Shown: positions 27,931 to 37,085, counted from the first letter of the stretch. The stretch: DNA of 64,000 nucleotides from Cytophagales bacterium CG12_big_fil_rev_8_21_14_0_65_40_12 (GCA_002786855.1 PCUU01000024.1:1-64000), one strand, 5' to 3'. Notes: generated by a model not told the origin, from the sequence alone. Numbers and translations: made by a program.

Positions 27931-27966
27931 GTTAAAGGCTGGTTAAATCATGTTAATTTTTGTTAA
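27931..27966 (+). repeat. Four helically phased GTTAA direct repeats
   Basis: GTTAA begins at 27931, 27942, 27952 and 27962, that is at 11-, 10- and 10-bp steps, all on the same face of the helix. The array lies 41-76 bp upstream of the histidine kinase ATG at 28007 and in the promoter region of the divergent sorting-domain protein. Tandem half-sites at one-turn spacing are how OmpR/PhoB-family dimers bind DNA. The regulator encoded at 29583 is of that family and is the obvious candidate; this is inference. Confidence 0.55.
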
Positions 27967-28006
27967 GCTCATCAGCATCACCGTATTAATAAAGTACTTT
28001 TGATCA

Positions 28007-29590
28007 ATGAGCAGGACGAAAATTAGATGGTTGATAGGCTTGCTGAGCTTGGGTATGCTCGGCCTGATCAGCTTTCAGTTCTATTGGATCCAAGAAGTTA
28101 CGAATGTCAATGAAGAACGCTTTTCTCAGAGCGTACAAACCGCACTGAACGAAGTGGCCAGTAAACTCGCTCGCGAAAACGACACCTACTTTTTACAATC
28201 CGATATCAATCGCAACTTGCCCACTCCGCCAATGCGCAGAGAGGGTTTATCCGATAGCCTTTTCCGTACAAATGCCAATAACAGGCCCTTGCAGTCCAAT
28301 TCCTACATTGATCCAAATCAGTTTTTTGCTCAATCGCGTTTTCGTATTGAGTATGATGAAAAAAACCAGCAGCTAAATTTTGTTTTTGATTTTGAGGCCT
28401 TTCCTCAAATGCAGGCCCCAGCATTCCGACAAGACCCTAATGAGATGCAGCAGCGCCTTCAGTTCGAACAGCAAATCGGGCAAAGATTCAAGTCTATTCA
28501 ACGCGACTGGGCCACCCACTTAGAGGGAAGCAACAATTTATTCGAACGTGTAAACCCCATTCGCCTAGATACTTTGCTCAAAAGAGAGTTGCAGAATAGA
28601 GGAATTGAATTGGAGTACGACTATGGCATAATTCAACGCAGAACCGGCAACACAAATTTGATCAATACTTCCACTACCGAAGACATTGAATTGATAAAAA
28701 ACTCTCCTTTACAGGCCAATCTGTTTCCAACGGATTTAGTCCCAAAAGACTATTACCTGAGTATATATTTTCCTAGCCAAAAAAGATTTTTGCTTAAACA
28801 AGGTTTGCTGCCTCTTACTGCATCAGGTTTACTTATGCTCATTGTTATAGGTTGTTTTGCCTATGCCATTATGATTATTCTTCGCCAGAAAAAGATTTCG
28901 GAGATCAAAAACGACTTCATCAATAACATGACGCATGAGTTCAAAACTCCAATTGCAACGGTGTCGCTTGCGACAGAAGCATTGCAGGATCCAGATATTA
29001 GGCAAAACCCAAACATCGTAGATCGGTACGTTCAAGTAATACGTGACGAAAACAAGCGATTAGGAATGCAAGTAGAAAAGGTGCTTCAAATCGCCAGCTT
29101 GGACAAAAAAGACTTTAGGATAAAATTCGAAACTGCAGATGTTCACGACATCATCGAAAAAGCATTGGTCAACATCAACATCAGCGTAGAAAAAAGACAT
29201 GGTGTAATCACTAGTCAGCTGTTGGCCTCCAATGCGATTATTGAGGCGGATAAAGTCCATTTGACCAACATCATTTATAACCTTTTGGACAACGCCAATA
29301 AATATTCGCCTGAGGCACCCGTTATCCATATTCGGACCGAGAATATTTCGACTGGGGTCATCATAAAAATTTCAGACCAAGGGATTGGAATGAGTAAAGA
29401 AGCCATTGAAAAGATATTCGAAAAGTTTTACCGTGTTTCCACTGGGAATGTACACGATGTAAAAGGATTTGGGCTTGGTTTGGCTTATGTAAAAGACATT
29501 GTCGACATGCACAAGGGTACGGTTTCTGTGAAAAGTGAACTTGGCAAAGGCAGCACATTTAAAGTATATTTACCTTTCAATCATGGCTAG
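28007..29590 (+). CDS. Membrane sensor histidine kinase
   Basis: A 527-residue kinase. The N-terminal membrane helix is at about 8-27; a periplasmic sensor region of about 240 residues is rich in Gln, Asn and Arg; the second helix is at about 265-291. HisKA follows with H310 in NNMTHEFKTPIATVSLATEAL, then HATPase motifs IIYNLLDNANKYSPE, SDQGIGMSKE and GFGLGLAYVKD. It overlaps the following OmpR-type regulator gene by 8 nt, so the two form a two-component pair. Four phased GTTAA repeats precede it, which suggests autoregulation. Confidence 0.94.
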   Translation: MSRTKIRWLIGLLSLGMLGLISFQFYWIQEVTNVNEERFSQSVQTALNEVASKLARENDTYFLQSDINRNLPTPPMRREGLSDSLFRTNANNRPLQSNSYIDPNQFFAQSRFRIEYDEKNQQLNFVFDFEAFPQMQAPAFRQDPNEMQQRLQFEQQIGQRFKSIQRDWATHLEGSNNLFERVNPIRLDTLLKRELQNRGIELEYDYGIIQRRTGNTNLINTSTTEDIELIKNSPLQANLFPTDLVPKDYYLSIYFPSQKRFLLKQGLLPLTASGLLMLIVIGCFAYAIMIILRQKKISEIKNDFINNMTHEFKTPIATVSLATEALQDPDIRQNPNIVDRYVQVIRDENKRLGMQVEKVLQIASLDKKDFRIKFETADVHDIIEKALVNINISVEKRHGVITSQLLASNAIIEADKVHLTNIIYNLLDNANKYSPEAPVIHIRTENISTGVIIKISDQGIGMSKEAIEKIFEKFYRVSTGNVHDVKGFGLGLAYVKDIVDMHKGTVSVKSELGKGSTFKVYLPFNHG

Positions 29591-30290
29591 TTTTAAAATT
29601 TTACTTGTAGAAGACGACCTTAATTTAGGTCAGATTTTGAACGAATACCTTACAGTAAAGGGGTATGAAACAAAACTTTGTCGTGATGGAGATGAAGGCG
29701 TAAAAGCATTCAAGCGCGAAGCCTTTGACTTGTGTCTATTTGACGTTATGCTTCCAAAAAAGGACGGCTTTTCAATGGCCAAAGAAATTCGAAGAGAAGA
29801 CAAGGTTACTCCCATCATTTTTCTGACCGCCAAATCGATGAAAGAAGATACCATCGAAGGCTTTAAAATTGGCGGTGATGATTACATCACAAAGCCCTTT
29901 AGCATGGAAGAACTGCTTTTGAGGATTCAGGCCATATTAAGAAGAACTGCAGAGAAAAACCCTCAAATTTCTGATCAAAAAATATTCGAATTTGGCTCAT
30001 TTAAATTCGATTACGATAAGCAAATTCTATCTCGACCTGGCAGCGAAGAAGTCAGGCTGACATCTAAGGAATCCGAACTGTTAAGGTTGCTGTGCTTGCA
30101 TGTCAACCAACCACTTGACCGTTCCACTGCGCTAAAAATTATATGGCGAGACGACAGTTATTTCAATGCCAGGAGCATGGACGTGTATATCGCCAAACTC
30201 CGAAAAATGCTGAAAGACGATGAAAGCGTTCAGATCATTACCATTCATGGTTCTGGCTTCAAACTGATCACCGAAGGTCAAATAGCTTAA
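29583..30290 (+). CDS. OmpR-family response regulator
   Basis: A 235-residue regulator from the ATG at 29583 (MASFKILLVEDD). The receiver domain has E10-D11-D12, phospho-acceptor D54 in CLFDVMLPKKDG and the switch Lys in DYITKPFSMEEL. The C-terminal winged helix contains LTSKESELLRLLCLHVNQPLDR and the recognition helix region FNARSMDVYIAKLRKML. It is coupled by an 8-nt overlap to the kinase gene. It probably controls the divergent sorting-domain protein and, if the shared GTTAA arrays mean the same thing, the gene at 50672. Confidence 0.93.
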   Translation: MASFKILLVEDDLNLGQILNEYLTVKGYETKLCRDGDEGVKAFKREAFDLCLFDVMLPKKDGFSMAKEIRREDKVTPIIFLTAKSMKEDTIEGFKIGGDDYITKPFSMEELLLRIQAILRRTAEKNPQISDQKIFEFGSFKFDYDKQILSRPGSEEVRLTSKESELLRLLCLHVNQPLDRSTALKIIWRDDSYFNARSMDVYIAKLRKMLKDDESVQIITIHGSGFKLITEGQIA

Positions 30291-30449
30291 ATTCCACCCT
30301 AATCTCTTTCATTCAGTAAGAATTTATGGAAATCTGGTTTAAATTTGCTCCACAATACGATTTGATTACAAATTAAAAATTGAGCTTTATGGCTATTTTG
30401 ACCATTTAATTGCTATTTTTAATTCCTTTCAGTTTATTAAGCAGGCTTT

Positions 30450-31181
30450 ATGATTCAGATTTTACCCTCCATATCGATTATCGATGGAAAACTTACACGT
30501 TTGAAGCAAGGCGATTATGCCAGCGAAACTGTCTACAAAGACAGTCCCGTTGATATTGCGCGAAGGTTCGCAGATTGCGGGGTGAAAAAAATCCATATCG
30601 TTGATTTGGATGGTGCCCGCAAAGGAACCGCCATCAATTTCCACGTACTCGAGGATATTGTAGGACATACAAAAATGGAAGTTGATTTCAGTGGCGGCAT
30701 TGCAACTGATGGAGATATTAGCAAAGCTTATGAATATGGAGCCGCCTCTATTACCGCATCCTCCCTGGCGGTTTCTAATCAAAAGCAATTTGCTTCATGG
30801 CTTGTGTCGTATGGAAGAGAAAAAATCACATTAGGTGCCGATGCTTTCCAAGGCAAAATCGCAATCAAAGGATGGCAGAAAAAAACAGAAATCGATCTTT
30901 TTGAACATATTGATTACTACCATATGCGCGGTCTGAAATATGTAAAAAGCACAGACGTAGCGAAAGATGGAATTCAAGAAGGCCCAAATTTCGAAATGTA
31001 TAAAGAAATGGTCACAAGATTTAAAGGCATTCATGTGCTCGCAAGTGGTGGAATTCGAAATATCGATGACATTAAACGCTTAGAGGATATTGGAGTGAAA
31101 GGGGTAATCTTTGGCCGCGCTTATTACGAAGGTAACCTTACTTTAAAAGACCTAGAGACTTTTATCGCTCAATATTCCTAA
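30450..31181 (+). CDS. HisA-like TIM-barrel protein with altered active site
   Basis: A 243-residue protein clearly related to HisA (ProFAR isomerase). It has the half-barrel phosphate motifs (DFSGGIATDGDI; LASGGIRNIDDI...GVIFGRAYYEG), a VDLDGARKG segment, GADAFQGKIAIKGW with acid D131, and STDVAKDGIQEGPN. In authentic HisA the first strand reads P-A-I-D, with Asp as catalytic base; here it reads L-P-S-I-S9-I-I-D-G-K, so that Asp is Ser. No other his genes are nearby. It could be a slow or altered isomerase, or a paralog with another role. The neighbours are a response regulator upstream and a convergent TonB receptor whose stop is 5 bp from its own. Confidence 0.8.
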   Translation: MIQILPSISIIDGKLTRLKQGDYASETVYKDSPVDIARRFADCGVKKIHIVDLDGARKGTAINFHVLEDIVGHTKMEVDFSGGIATDGDISKAYEYGAASITASSLAVSNQKQFASWLVSYGREKITLGADAFQGKIAIKGWQKKTEIDLFEHIDYYHMRGLKYVKSTDVAKDGIQEGPNFEMYKEMVTRFKGIHVLASGGIRNIDDIKRLEDIGVKGVIFGRAYYEGNLTLKDLETFIAQYS

Positions 31182-31186
31182 GATTT

Positions 31187-33556
31187 CTAAAAAGAATAAT
31201 TCAGCTTTATGCTGAAATTTCTACCCATGTCGTGGGCAAAGTAGCGCAGTCTATTCAAGTAATCGCGGTAGCTATTATTCATCAAATTCTCTACAGAAAA
31301 ATAAACTGAAAGCATTTTCTGATGCACTGGTACCTTGAAACCTGTGCTCAATCCTAAGTTAATATAGCCAACAGGCGGGGCAAGAAAATCGAAGACTGTT
31401 TGGTCCTGCGCGAACAAATCTATATCCGAATCATTAGCAGAAATTACCTCAGCCACGCTCACCACTCTTGGTGCATTCCGTTGTTGGTCAACGAAATCAG
31501 CCGAAATCGATATGTAAGGTTCCTTCAAATTACCTTCTCTGAATTTGAAAGTTGTGCCTAAATTCAGTCGATTAGAAGGAATATTGATCAGTGGCCCTTG
31601 GTTGTCCAAGTCTTCGGCACGGATCAGAGAAAGCTTACCACTAAAGTCAACCTGTTCCGAAAAATGATAAATCAAATCTGTATCAAGCCCAATAAATGAT
31701 GCATCGGTTTGGGTATACCTGAATAGAGGAAAAGCACCTTGAATGGTAAGGACCACGTCTTCGGGCCTTAAATAAATGTAATCAGCAATATAATTGTAGT
31801 ACGCAGCCACCGTAAGATCAAATTCTTTGGAAACGTGCTCCAAACTGTTGATCCATTTTAGCGCCCTCTCAGGCTTAAGGTTCGCATTTCCCTCTTCTAT
31901 TCCTGCCGCTCCATTATGCAATCCCCCACTGAATAACTCATTGATATGTGGCGCACGCCAAGCTGTTCCAAAATTCGACCTTAGGCTCCAGCCTTGTTTA
32001 AAAAATAATATCACCCCTGCTGATCCGGTGACGTTATTGAAATCAAACTCAGGCGTTTCCAGATTATTTTGTGCATCGAGTCGCTTGACGAGATAATGTT
32101 TAAAATCATATCTTACCCCAAGTTCCAACTCGTAGTCGTCTTGAATATAGCGACCAATGGCATGAGCTCCTACTGTCCAATTATCAAAATTTGGTATCAA
32201 CGGTCGGATACCTGTTTCCGGATTGTTGGAATTTCCTTGAAAAAGAAAACTCGCACCAATATCTCCTTTAAAAGGCCCCCTTGGCGCCATGTCTAAATCC
32301 AGTTCAACGGTATGGGTAATCAACTTCAAAGCCAACGCGGGGATTTCGGATCGTCCACCTCTGCGGACATCATACTCTTCTCTATTGTTAATTTGAAGGC
32401 CATACTGGGCGGAAAAATCGCCAAGTGCCATTTTGGTGTGGCCGTTCAGCTTAAAAAGTTGATGGTTTACTACCTGCCTAGGATTGTTGATCTCATAACT
32501 AAAATCATCGATGACTAAGGGCCGATCGCTGCCAATGGCCCTTTGCAAATCTGTAAGATTCCCCGTATGAGCACTTCTCAAAATACCAATTTCAGCATCA
32601 AAACTGCTAAAGAATAACTCCACACCAGACTTCGGGACATGGTATCCCAAACCGACAGAAAAATTATTTTCCCTTGTACCTGTATTGGTAAGCCTATAAT
32701 CCGCTGCCCGTGCGTCACCCGCCTTTTTATAGCTACCCTGCAATCTCCAACCAAAACCCTTTAAGGATTTTATCCCACCTTCCAGAAGGGCACTTGTAGT
32801 AATCAAGCCATTATTAGAATTGCCCACTGCATTAAATGCCCCAGCTATGCCAGCTTCACTCGGCAAATCTGGTGGATTCACAAGGATCACGCCTCCTATA
32901 GCGTCTGAGCCATATTTAACAGCTGCCGCACCTTTGATTAACTGAAGATTAGTGGCAACGAAAGGATCAATCTCTGGCGCATGCTCTTGCCCCCATTGCT
33001 GACCTTCCTGCCTTATTCCATTGTTAAGAATAAGTATTCTATTGCTATGCAATCCATGAATAATAGGTTTTGCAATGTTAGGACCTGTTTGTAGTAAGTT
33101 GATACCAGAAATACCTTGAAGCGATTTACCTAAGGATTCGCCCCCGCGCTTAAAAAGTTCTGCTTGATTCAGTTCCGACCTAGATAATGTAGCCACCTGC
33201 TCAACTTTTTGGCCTTCCACAACAACACCTTCTAGCGCAATAACTTCTGGCGCTAACCTGAACTCAATGCGCTCTGAATTCATCAAAATGACCTTTTGTT
33301 CAAATGACTGATAACCAACAAACCTTACGCGGACTTCATAAGTACCAGTGCAAAGGTTTTTAATTTCGAACCGCCCTTCAACATCTGATATTGCAGTTTT
33401 ATTTTCTCCTAGCAGCTCAATCGTGGCCAAAGGTATGGATAGGCCATTTTCAGCTGAAATTATTTTGCCACGTAAAATCAAATCACAGCTTTGGCCAGCC
33501 GCTGCGTTTATTGTGAGTACAAAAAAGAAAAATAAAATTGGAAGCCTTTTCAACAT
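31187..33556 (-). CDS. TonB-dependent outer-membrane receptor
   Basis: A 789-residue receptor. The signal peptide (1-21) precedes a CarboxypepD_reg-like beta-sandwich (about 25-110: LRGKIISAENGLSIPLATIELLGENK...VGYQSFEQ). The plug domain (about 115-225) contains IHGLHSNRILILNNGIRQEGQQW and QLIKGAAAVKYGSDAIGGVI, and a 22-strand-type barrel follows to the terminal Phe (FSIKLNYSF). The QEHAPEIDPF segment in the plug resembles receptors for metal or metal chelates, but the ligand cannot be settled from this. A TGCAAC direct repeat (33576-33592) lies just upstream of the start. Confidence 0.92.
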   Translation of the reverse strand: MLKRLPILFFFFVLTINAAAGQSCDLILRGKIISAENGLSIPLATIELLGENKTAISDVEGRFEIKNLCTGTYEVRVRFVGYQSFEQKVILMNSERIEFRLAPEVIALEGVVVEGQKVEQVATLSRSELNQAELFKRGGESLGKSLQGISGINLLQTGPNIAKPIIHGLHSNRILILNNGIRQEGQQWGQEHAPEIDPFVATNLQLIKGAAAVKYGSDAIGGVILVNPPDLPSEAGIAGAFNAVGNSNNGLITTSALLEGGIKSLKGFGWRLQGSYKKAGDARAADYRLTNTGTRENNFSVGLGYHVPKSGVELFFSSFDAEIGILRSAHTGNLTDLQRAIGSDRPLVIDDFSYEINNPRQVVNHQLFKLNGHTKMALGDFSAQYGLQINNREEYDVRRGGRSEIPALALKLITHTVELDLDMAPRGPFKGDIGASFLFQGNSNNPETGIRPLIPNFDNWTVGAHAIGRYIQDDYELELGVRYDFKHYLVKRLDAQNNLETPEFDFNNVTGSAGVILFFKQGWSLRSNFGTAWRAPHINELFSGGLHNGAAGIEEGNANLKPERALKWINSLEHVSKEFDLTVAAYYNYIADYIYLRPEDVVLTIQGAFPLFRYTQTDASFIGLDTDLIYHFSEQVDFSGKLSLIRAEDLDNQGPLINIPSNRLNLGTTFKFREGNLKEPYISISADFVDQQRNAPRVVSVAEVISANDSDIDLFAQDQTVFDFLAPPVGYINLGLSTGFKVPVHQKMLSVYFSVENLMNNSYRDYLNRLRYFAHDMGRNFSIKLNYSF

Positions 33557-33575
33557 GGCCGCAATTAACCATTAA

Positions 33576-33592
33576 TGCAACGACATTGCAAC
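33576..33592. repeat. TGCAAC direct repeat upstream of the TonB receptor
   Basis: TGCAAC occurs at 33576-33581 and again at 33587-33592, exactly 11 bp apart. The pair lies 20-36 bp upstream of the receptor ATG on the minus strand. One-turn spacing suggests a dimeric regulator site or a core promoter operator. It is only two copies, so confidence is low. Confidence 0.3.
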
Positions 33593-33631
33593 AACGAATT
33601 CTTAAAAGGTAGATGAAGATTAGAGAAGGTC

Positions 33632-34000
33632 TTATTTTTTCTCGAGAACGTCCGAGGGCTTGAATTTGTAAAAAATGTAGTAGAGAAAGTTAAACGAAAG
33701 ATTTGACTGACTGTCATCCTTCTTGGCAATTTTGGATTGACTGGCTTTATTCTCTGGTAATTTATTTGTTTGACTGATACCGACTTCTGGCAAAAGTGAC
33801 TTTGAATTTATTCCTAGTTGTATGGTTTGGGGCTTATTTTCTTGAGCGAAATCACCTGTCAGACTATCCTGAGCTATGTTTATTGGTTTCGGAAGGGGTA
33901 AAAGGACTTCTTCACCTTGCTCTTGGGCAACAGTTCCAAAGGAATGAAGGGTCATTCCAAGTATTCCAAAAGTAAAAATGCGTAGAACCTTTTTAAACAT
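33632..34000 (-). CDS. Small exported protein of unknown function
   Basis: A 122-residue protein with a signal peptide (MFKKVLRIFTFGILGMTLHSFGTVAQ, cleavage near residue 25). The mature part is polar, Ser/Gln/Lys/Pro-rich and low in predicted structure, ending with an aromatic patch (FNFLYYIFYKFKPSD). I recognise no family. It lies 75 bp upstream of the TonB receptor on the same strand, so it could be transcribed first in a two-gene unit. An accessory to that receptor is possible but not shown. Confidence 0.55.
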   Translation of the reverse strand: MFKKVLRIFTFGILGMTLHSFGTVAQEQGEEVLLPLPKPINIAQDSLTGDFAQENKPQTIQLGINSKSLLPEVGISQTNKLPENKASQSKIAKKDDSQSNLSFNFLYYIFYKFKPSDVLEKK

Positions 34001-34129
34001 ATTGAAAACTCACGGGGCGATAAAATTAACAAAAAAACGCAATTATCTAAACGGTCGATATTTTATTTTGTTTAGTTTTCTTCAGCGAGTGTTAAAAGGA
34101 TGTTATGTTCAAGTTTGAAATACAAAATT

Positions 34130-34468
34130 ATGGAAACAATTACATGGTCAGATTTCGAAAAGGTTGAATTGAGGGTGGGAACCGTCATAGCCGTTGAGGA
34201 TTTTGAAAAAGCACGCAAACCAGCCTGGATATTGCATATAGATTTGGGAGAAGAATTGGGAATAAAGAAGTCGAGCGCTCAGATCAAACATCATTACGAA
34301 AAATCAGATTTGATCAACAGGCAAGTAGTATGCGTGGTCAATTTCCCCCCAAAACAAATTGCAAATATTGTTTCGGAAGTTTTGGTAACTGGTTTTCCTG
34401 ATGAAGATAATAATGTAGTATTGTGTAGACCTGATAAGCCTGTTCTTAACGGTTCTAAACTCTTTTAA
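34130..34468 (+). CDS. csaA: CsaA-like tRNA-binding protein
   Basis: A 112-residue single OB-fold protein of the Trbp111/CsaA family. The hallmark EMAP-II-like sequence is ELRVGTVIAVEDFEKARKPAWILHIDLGEELG, followed by SSAQIKHHY and QVVCVVNFPPKQIANIVSEVLVTGF. It binds the outside corner of tRNA as a dimer, and in Bacillus a chaperone role in export has been proposed. The ATG at 34130 gives the normal length; an upstream ATG at 34100 would add ten residues. It ends 9 bp before murF-alr. Confidence 0.92.
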   Translation: METITWSDFEKVELRVGTVIAVEDFEKARKPAWILHIDLGEELGIKKSSAQIKHHYEKSDLINRQVVCVVNFPPKQIANIVSEVLVTGFPDEDNNVVLCRPDKPVLNGSKLF

Positions 34469-34477
34469 TCCAAATAA

Positions 34478-36913
34478 TTGAAACTCTCAAAGATCCTCAG
34501 CTTAACCAATGGCAAATATCTTTCGCGCAGCGAGGATCATGAAATTCTTTATTTGAATACCGACAGCCGCACTGCCTTCGACACGCATTCTGGCTTGTTT
34601 TTCGCAATTGATGGGGAACATCATGATGGACATACCTTTGTCAATGATCTCATAAAAACAGGATTTAAAAACTTCATTGTAGAAAAGCAGATTGCTGTAG
34701 AAAATCCTGATGTCAACATCATTCAAGTTGAGTCATCGCTAAAAGCGCTTCAGTGCGTTGCTGCTTTTCACCGTAGTAATTTTAAGAACGATGTACTGGC
34801 CATTACGGGAAGCAACGGAAAGACCATCGTAAAAGAGTGGCTTGCGCAATTGGTTTCAGAAAAACTAAACGTGTGTAAAAGCCCTAAAAGCTATAATTCT
34901 CAGATTGGAGTACCCCTCTCGGTTTGGAATCTCAAGGAAGAAAATGACCTTGGCATATTTGAAGCTGGCATTTCAATGCCAAACGAGATGCATAAGTTGC
35001 AGTTGATTATTAAGCCTACTCATGGAATTTTAACCAATATAGGCTCGGCCCACGAAGAGTATTTTGAAAGTATCGAACAAAAACTAGAAGAGAAGCTCAG
35101 GCTTTTCGAAGCATCCGAAGTCCTCTTTCATTGCAACGACAAAGCGCTGATCAATGAGGGCATTGCGAAAATGAGAAAACAACCCAAAAAAGTCATTTGT
35201 TGGGGTTTTAACATTAATGCTGATTTAAAAGTAAGCCACCTTAATAATACCCTCTATAGGTTTGAAACCAATAAAGAAACTTTCGATATCAAATTGCTTT
35301 CGAACAACGAAACGTATTTAGAGAATATTCTTCACTGCATTTGCTTTGCTTATTTCACAGGATTTAAGCCCTTCGAAATCCAAAAAGGAATTGAAGGCCT
35401 AAAACCAATTACAATGCGGTTGGAATTAAAAAAGGGAATCAATAACACTTACTTGGTTGACGATACCTACAATAACGATTTAGCTGGTTTTGAAACCGCT
35501 TTGGATTTTTTGGGTCAGCAAAAACATTACAATAAAAAGACGATCATTATTTCAGATATACTCCAAACAGGATCAAAAAAAGAAACCTATCAAAGAGTTG
35601 CCGAATTAATCGTTGAAAGGGCCGTTGATCAAGTGTATGCCATTGGCAGTGAGCTTAAGGCCCATGCTAACTTCTTCCCAAAGTCAACACAGTTCTTTGA
35701 AACGACAGCATCATTTCTAGAAGACCCTTCGATCCATTTTGAAAAGGAAGTTATCCTTATTAAAGGAGCGAGACGTTTTGGTTTCGAAAAAATCGTCAAG
35801 CAATTGATGGAGCGCGTTCACAATACCGTTCTAGAAATCAACCTGGACGCCATTACTCATAACCTCAACATTTACCGCAAATTACTACGGCCAAAAACTA
35901 AGCTGCTCATCATGGTCAAGGCCCTTGCTTATGGCAGTGGTGGAGCAGAGATTGCCAATCTTTTGCAGTTTCATAAGGTAGATTATTTGGGTGTGGCTTA
36001 TGTAGACGAGGGTGTTCAGCTGCGGAATGCTGGGATTAAAATTCCGATTATGGTGATCAATCCTTCCGAAGATGACCTCGAAAATCTGATTCACTTTAAT
36101 ATCGAACCTGAAATCTATAGCTTGAATCAGCTCAAAATCTTTTCCGATTTCTATAAAAAGAAAGGAATGGAGCTTTGCGGTCATTTTACGATCAATACAG
36201 GCATGAATCGGCTCGGCTTTAATCCTGAATCTGTGGATGCGCTGATTGAACAGGTAAAACTCACACCAAATCTTAAGGTACAAAGTGTATACACCCATTT
36301 AGCCGCGGCCGATGAAGACGAACATCTGGAGTTTTCATTGCAGCAAATAAAATTGTTCACAGCAACAGCCGAAAAAATTGAAAGCAGTCTGGGCATAAAA
36401 ACGATCAAACATGCCTTGAACTCTGCGGGCATCACCCGATTTCCAAATTACCAATTTGATATGGTGAGACTAGGTATCGGGCTTTATGGAATTGAACCGA
36501 ATGGCAACCAACAAAACGAGCTAAAGCCCATCAGCACGCTTAAAACCAAAATTTCACAAATCAGGAGTGTAAAAAAAGGGGAATCTGTGGGTTATGGACG
36601 AAAAGGAAAAGTAGATCATGACATGCGAATCGCCACAATCGCCATAGGCTATGCAGATGGTTTTTCAAGAATTTTCAGCAATGGAAATGGTGAGGTGATG
36701 GTCAATGGGAAACTTGCCAAAGTAGTGGGAAATGTTTGCATGGATATGACCATGATTGATATTTCAAATATTGAGGCAGAAGAAGGTGATGCAGTGATCA
36801 TTTTTGGTGAACAGCCTTCGATCATAGACTTGGCCAAAAAAGCGAATACTATTCCTTATGAAATATTAACCAACGTTAGCGATAGAGTCAAGCGGGTATA
36901 TTACACAGGATGA
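34478..36913 (+). CDS. murF-alr: MurF-alanine racemase fusion enzyme
   Basis: An 811-residue bifunctional enzyme for peptidoglycan precursor synthesis. The N-terminal half is MurF, which adds D-Ala-D-Ala to the UDP-MurNAc tripeptide, with the ATP loop GSNGKT at 111-116 and the NTDSR N-terminal motif. From about residue 450 it is alanine racemase, with PLP lysine K481 in MVKALAYGSGG (the usual VKADAYGHG is changed at two positions) and catalytic tyrosine Y706 in SVGYGRKGKV. Coupling racemase to ligase on one chain is typical of Bacteroidota. No ATG fits the N-terminus; the start is the TTG at 34478, 9 bp after csaA. Rare-codon initiation may limit expression. Confidence 0.94.
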   Translation: MKLSKILSLTNGKYLSRSEDHEILYLNTDSRTAFDTHSGLFFAIDGEHHDGHTFVNDLIKTGFKNFIVEKQIAVENPDVNIIQVESSLKALQCVAAFHRSNFKNDVLAITGSNGKTIVKEWLAQLVSEKLNVCKSPKSYNSQIGVPLSVWNLKEENDLGIFEAGISMPNEMHKLQLIIKPTHGILTNIGSAHEEYFESIEQKLEEKLRLFEASEVLFHCNDKALINEGIAKMRKQPKKVICWGFNINADLKVSHLNNTLYRFETNKETFDIKLLSNNETYLENILHCICFAYFTGFKPFEIQKGIEGLKPITMRLELKKGINNTYLVDDTYNNDLAGFETALDFLGQQKHYNKKTIIISDILQTGSKKETYQRVAELIVERAVDQVYAIGSELKAHANFFPKSTQFFETTASFLEDPSIHFEKEVILIKGARRFGFEKIVKQLMERVHNTVLEINLDAITHNLNIYRKLLRPKTKLLIMVKALAYGSGGAEIANLLQFHKVDYLGVAYVDEGVQLRNAGIKIPIMVINPSEDDLENLIHFNIEPEIYSLNQLKIFSDFYKKKGMELCGHFTINTGMNRLGFNPESVDALIEQVKLTPNLKVQSVYTHLAAADEDEHLEFSLQQIKLFTATAEKIESSLGIKTIKHALNSAGITRFPNYQFDMVRLGIGLYGIEPNGNQQNELKPISTLKTKISQIRSVKKGESVGYGRKGKVDHDMRIATIAIGYADGFSRIFSNGNGEVMVNGKLAKVVGNVCMDMTMIDISNIEAEEGDAVIIFGEQPSIIDLAKKANTIPYEILTNVSDRVKRVYYTG

Positions 36914-36914
36914 A

Positions 36915-37085
36915 CTAGCCCCCACATCCAATATTTCTCTTCAACGGAATGTTCTTTGGCAGGCCACCAAAATCAAATTCATCTTCTAGCAGCTCTTCAT
37001 CGTTCACTTTTATCACTTCTTGAGTATCTGGCGCTTTCTCCTTCTTAACTTTTCGTATTGGTTTCGCCTCCTCTTTATTTTTCAT
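36915..37085 (-). CDS. 56-residue charged protein ending Gly-Cys-Gly-Gly
   Basis: A short ORF from the ATG at 37085 to the TAG at 36917-36915. The first half is very basic and acidic (KNKEEAKPIRKVKKEKAP), the middle is acidic (VNDEELLEDEFDFGG), and the tail is LPKNIPLKRNIGCGG. Codon use looks like coding sequence and there is no signal peptide or membrane helix. The C-terminal C-G-G recalls small proteins whose tail is processed or conjugated, but no ubiquitin-like fold can be claimed at this length. It converges on murF-alr with only 1 bp between stop codons and is divergent from feoA across about 200 bp. Confidence 0.6.
   Translation of the reverse strand: MKNKEEAKPIRKVKKEKAPDTQEVIKVNDEELLEDEFDFGGLPKNIPLKRNIGCGG

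Noticed and set aside
27995-28002. TACTTTTG -7-like box before the histidine kinase
   Set aside because: It would place the transcription start at or beyond the ATG and has no correctly spaced -33 element.
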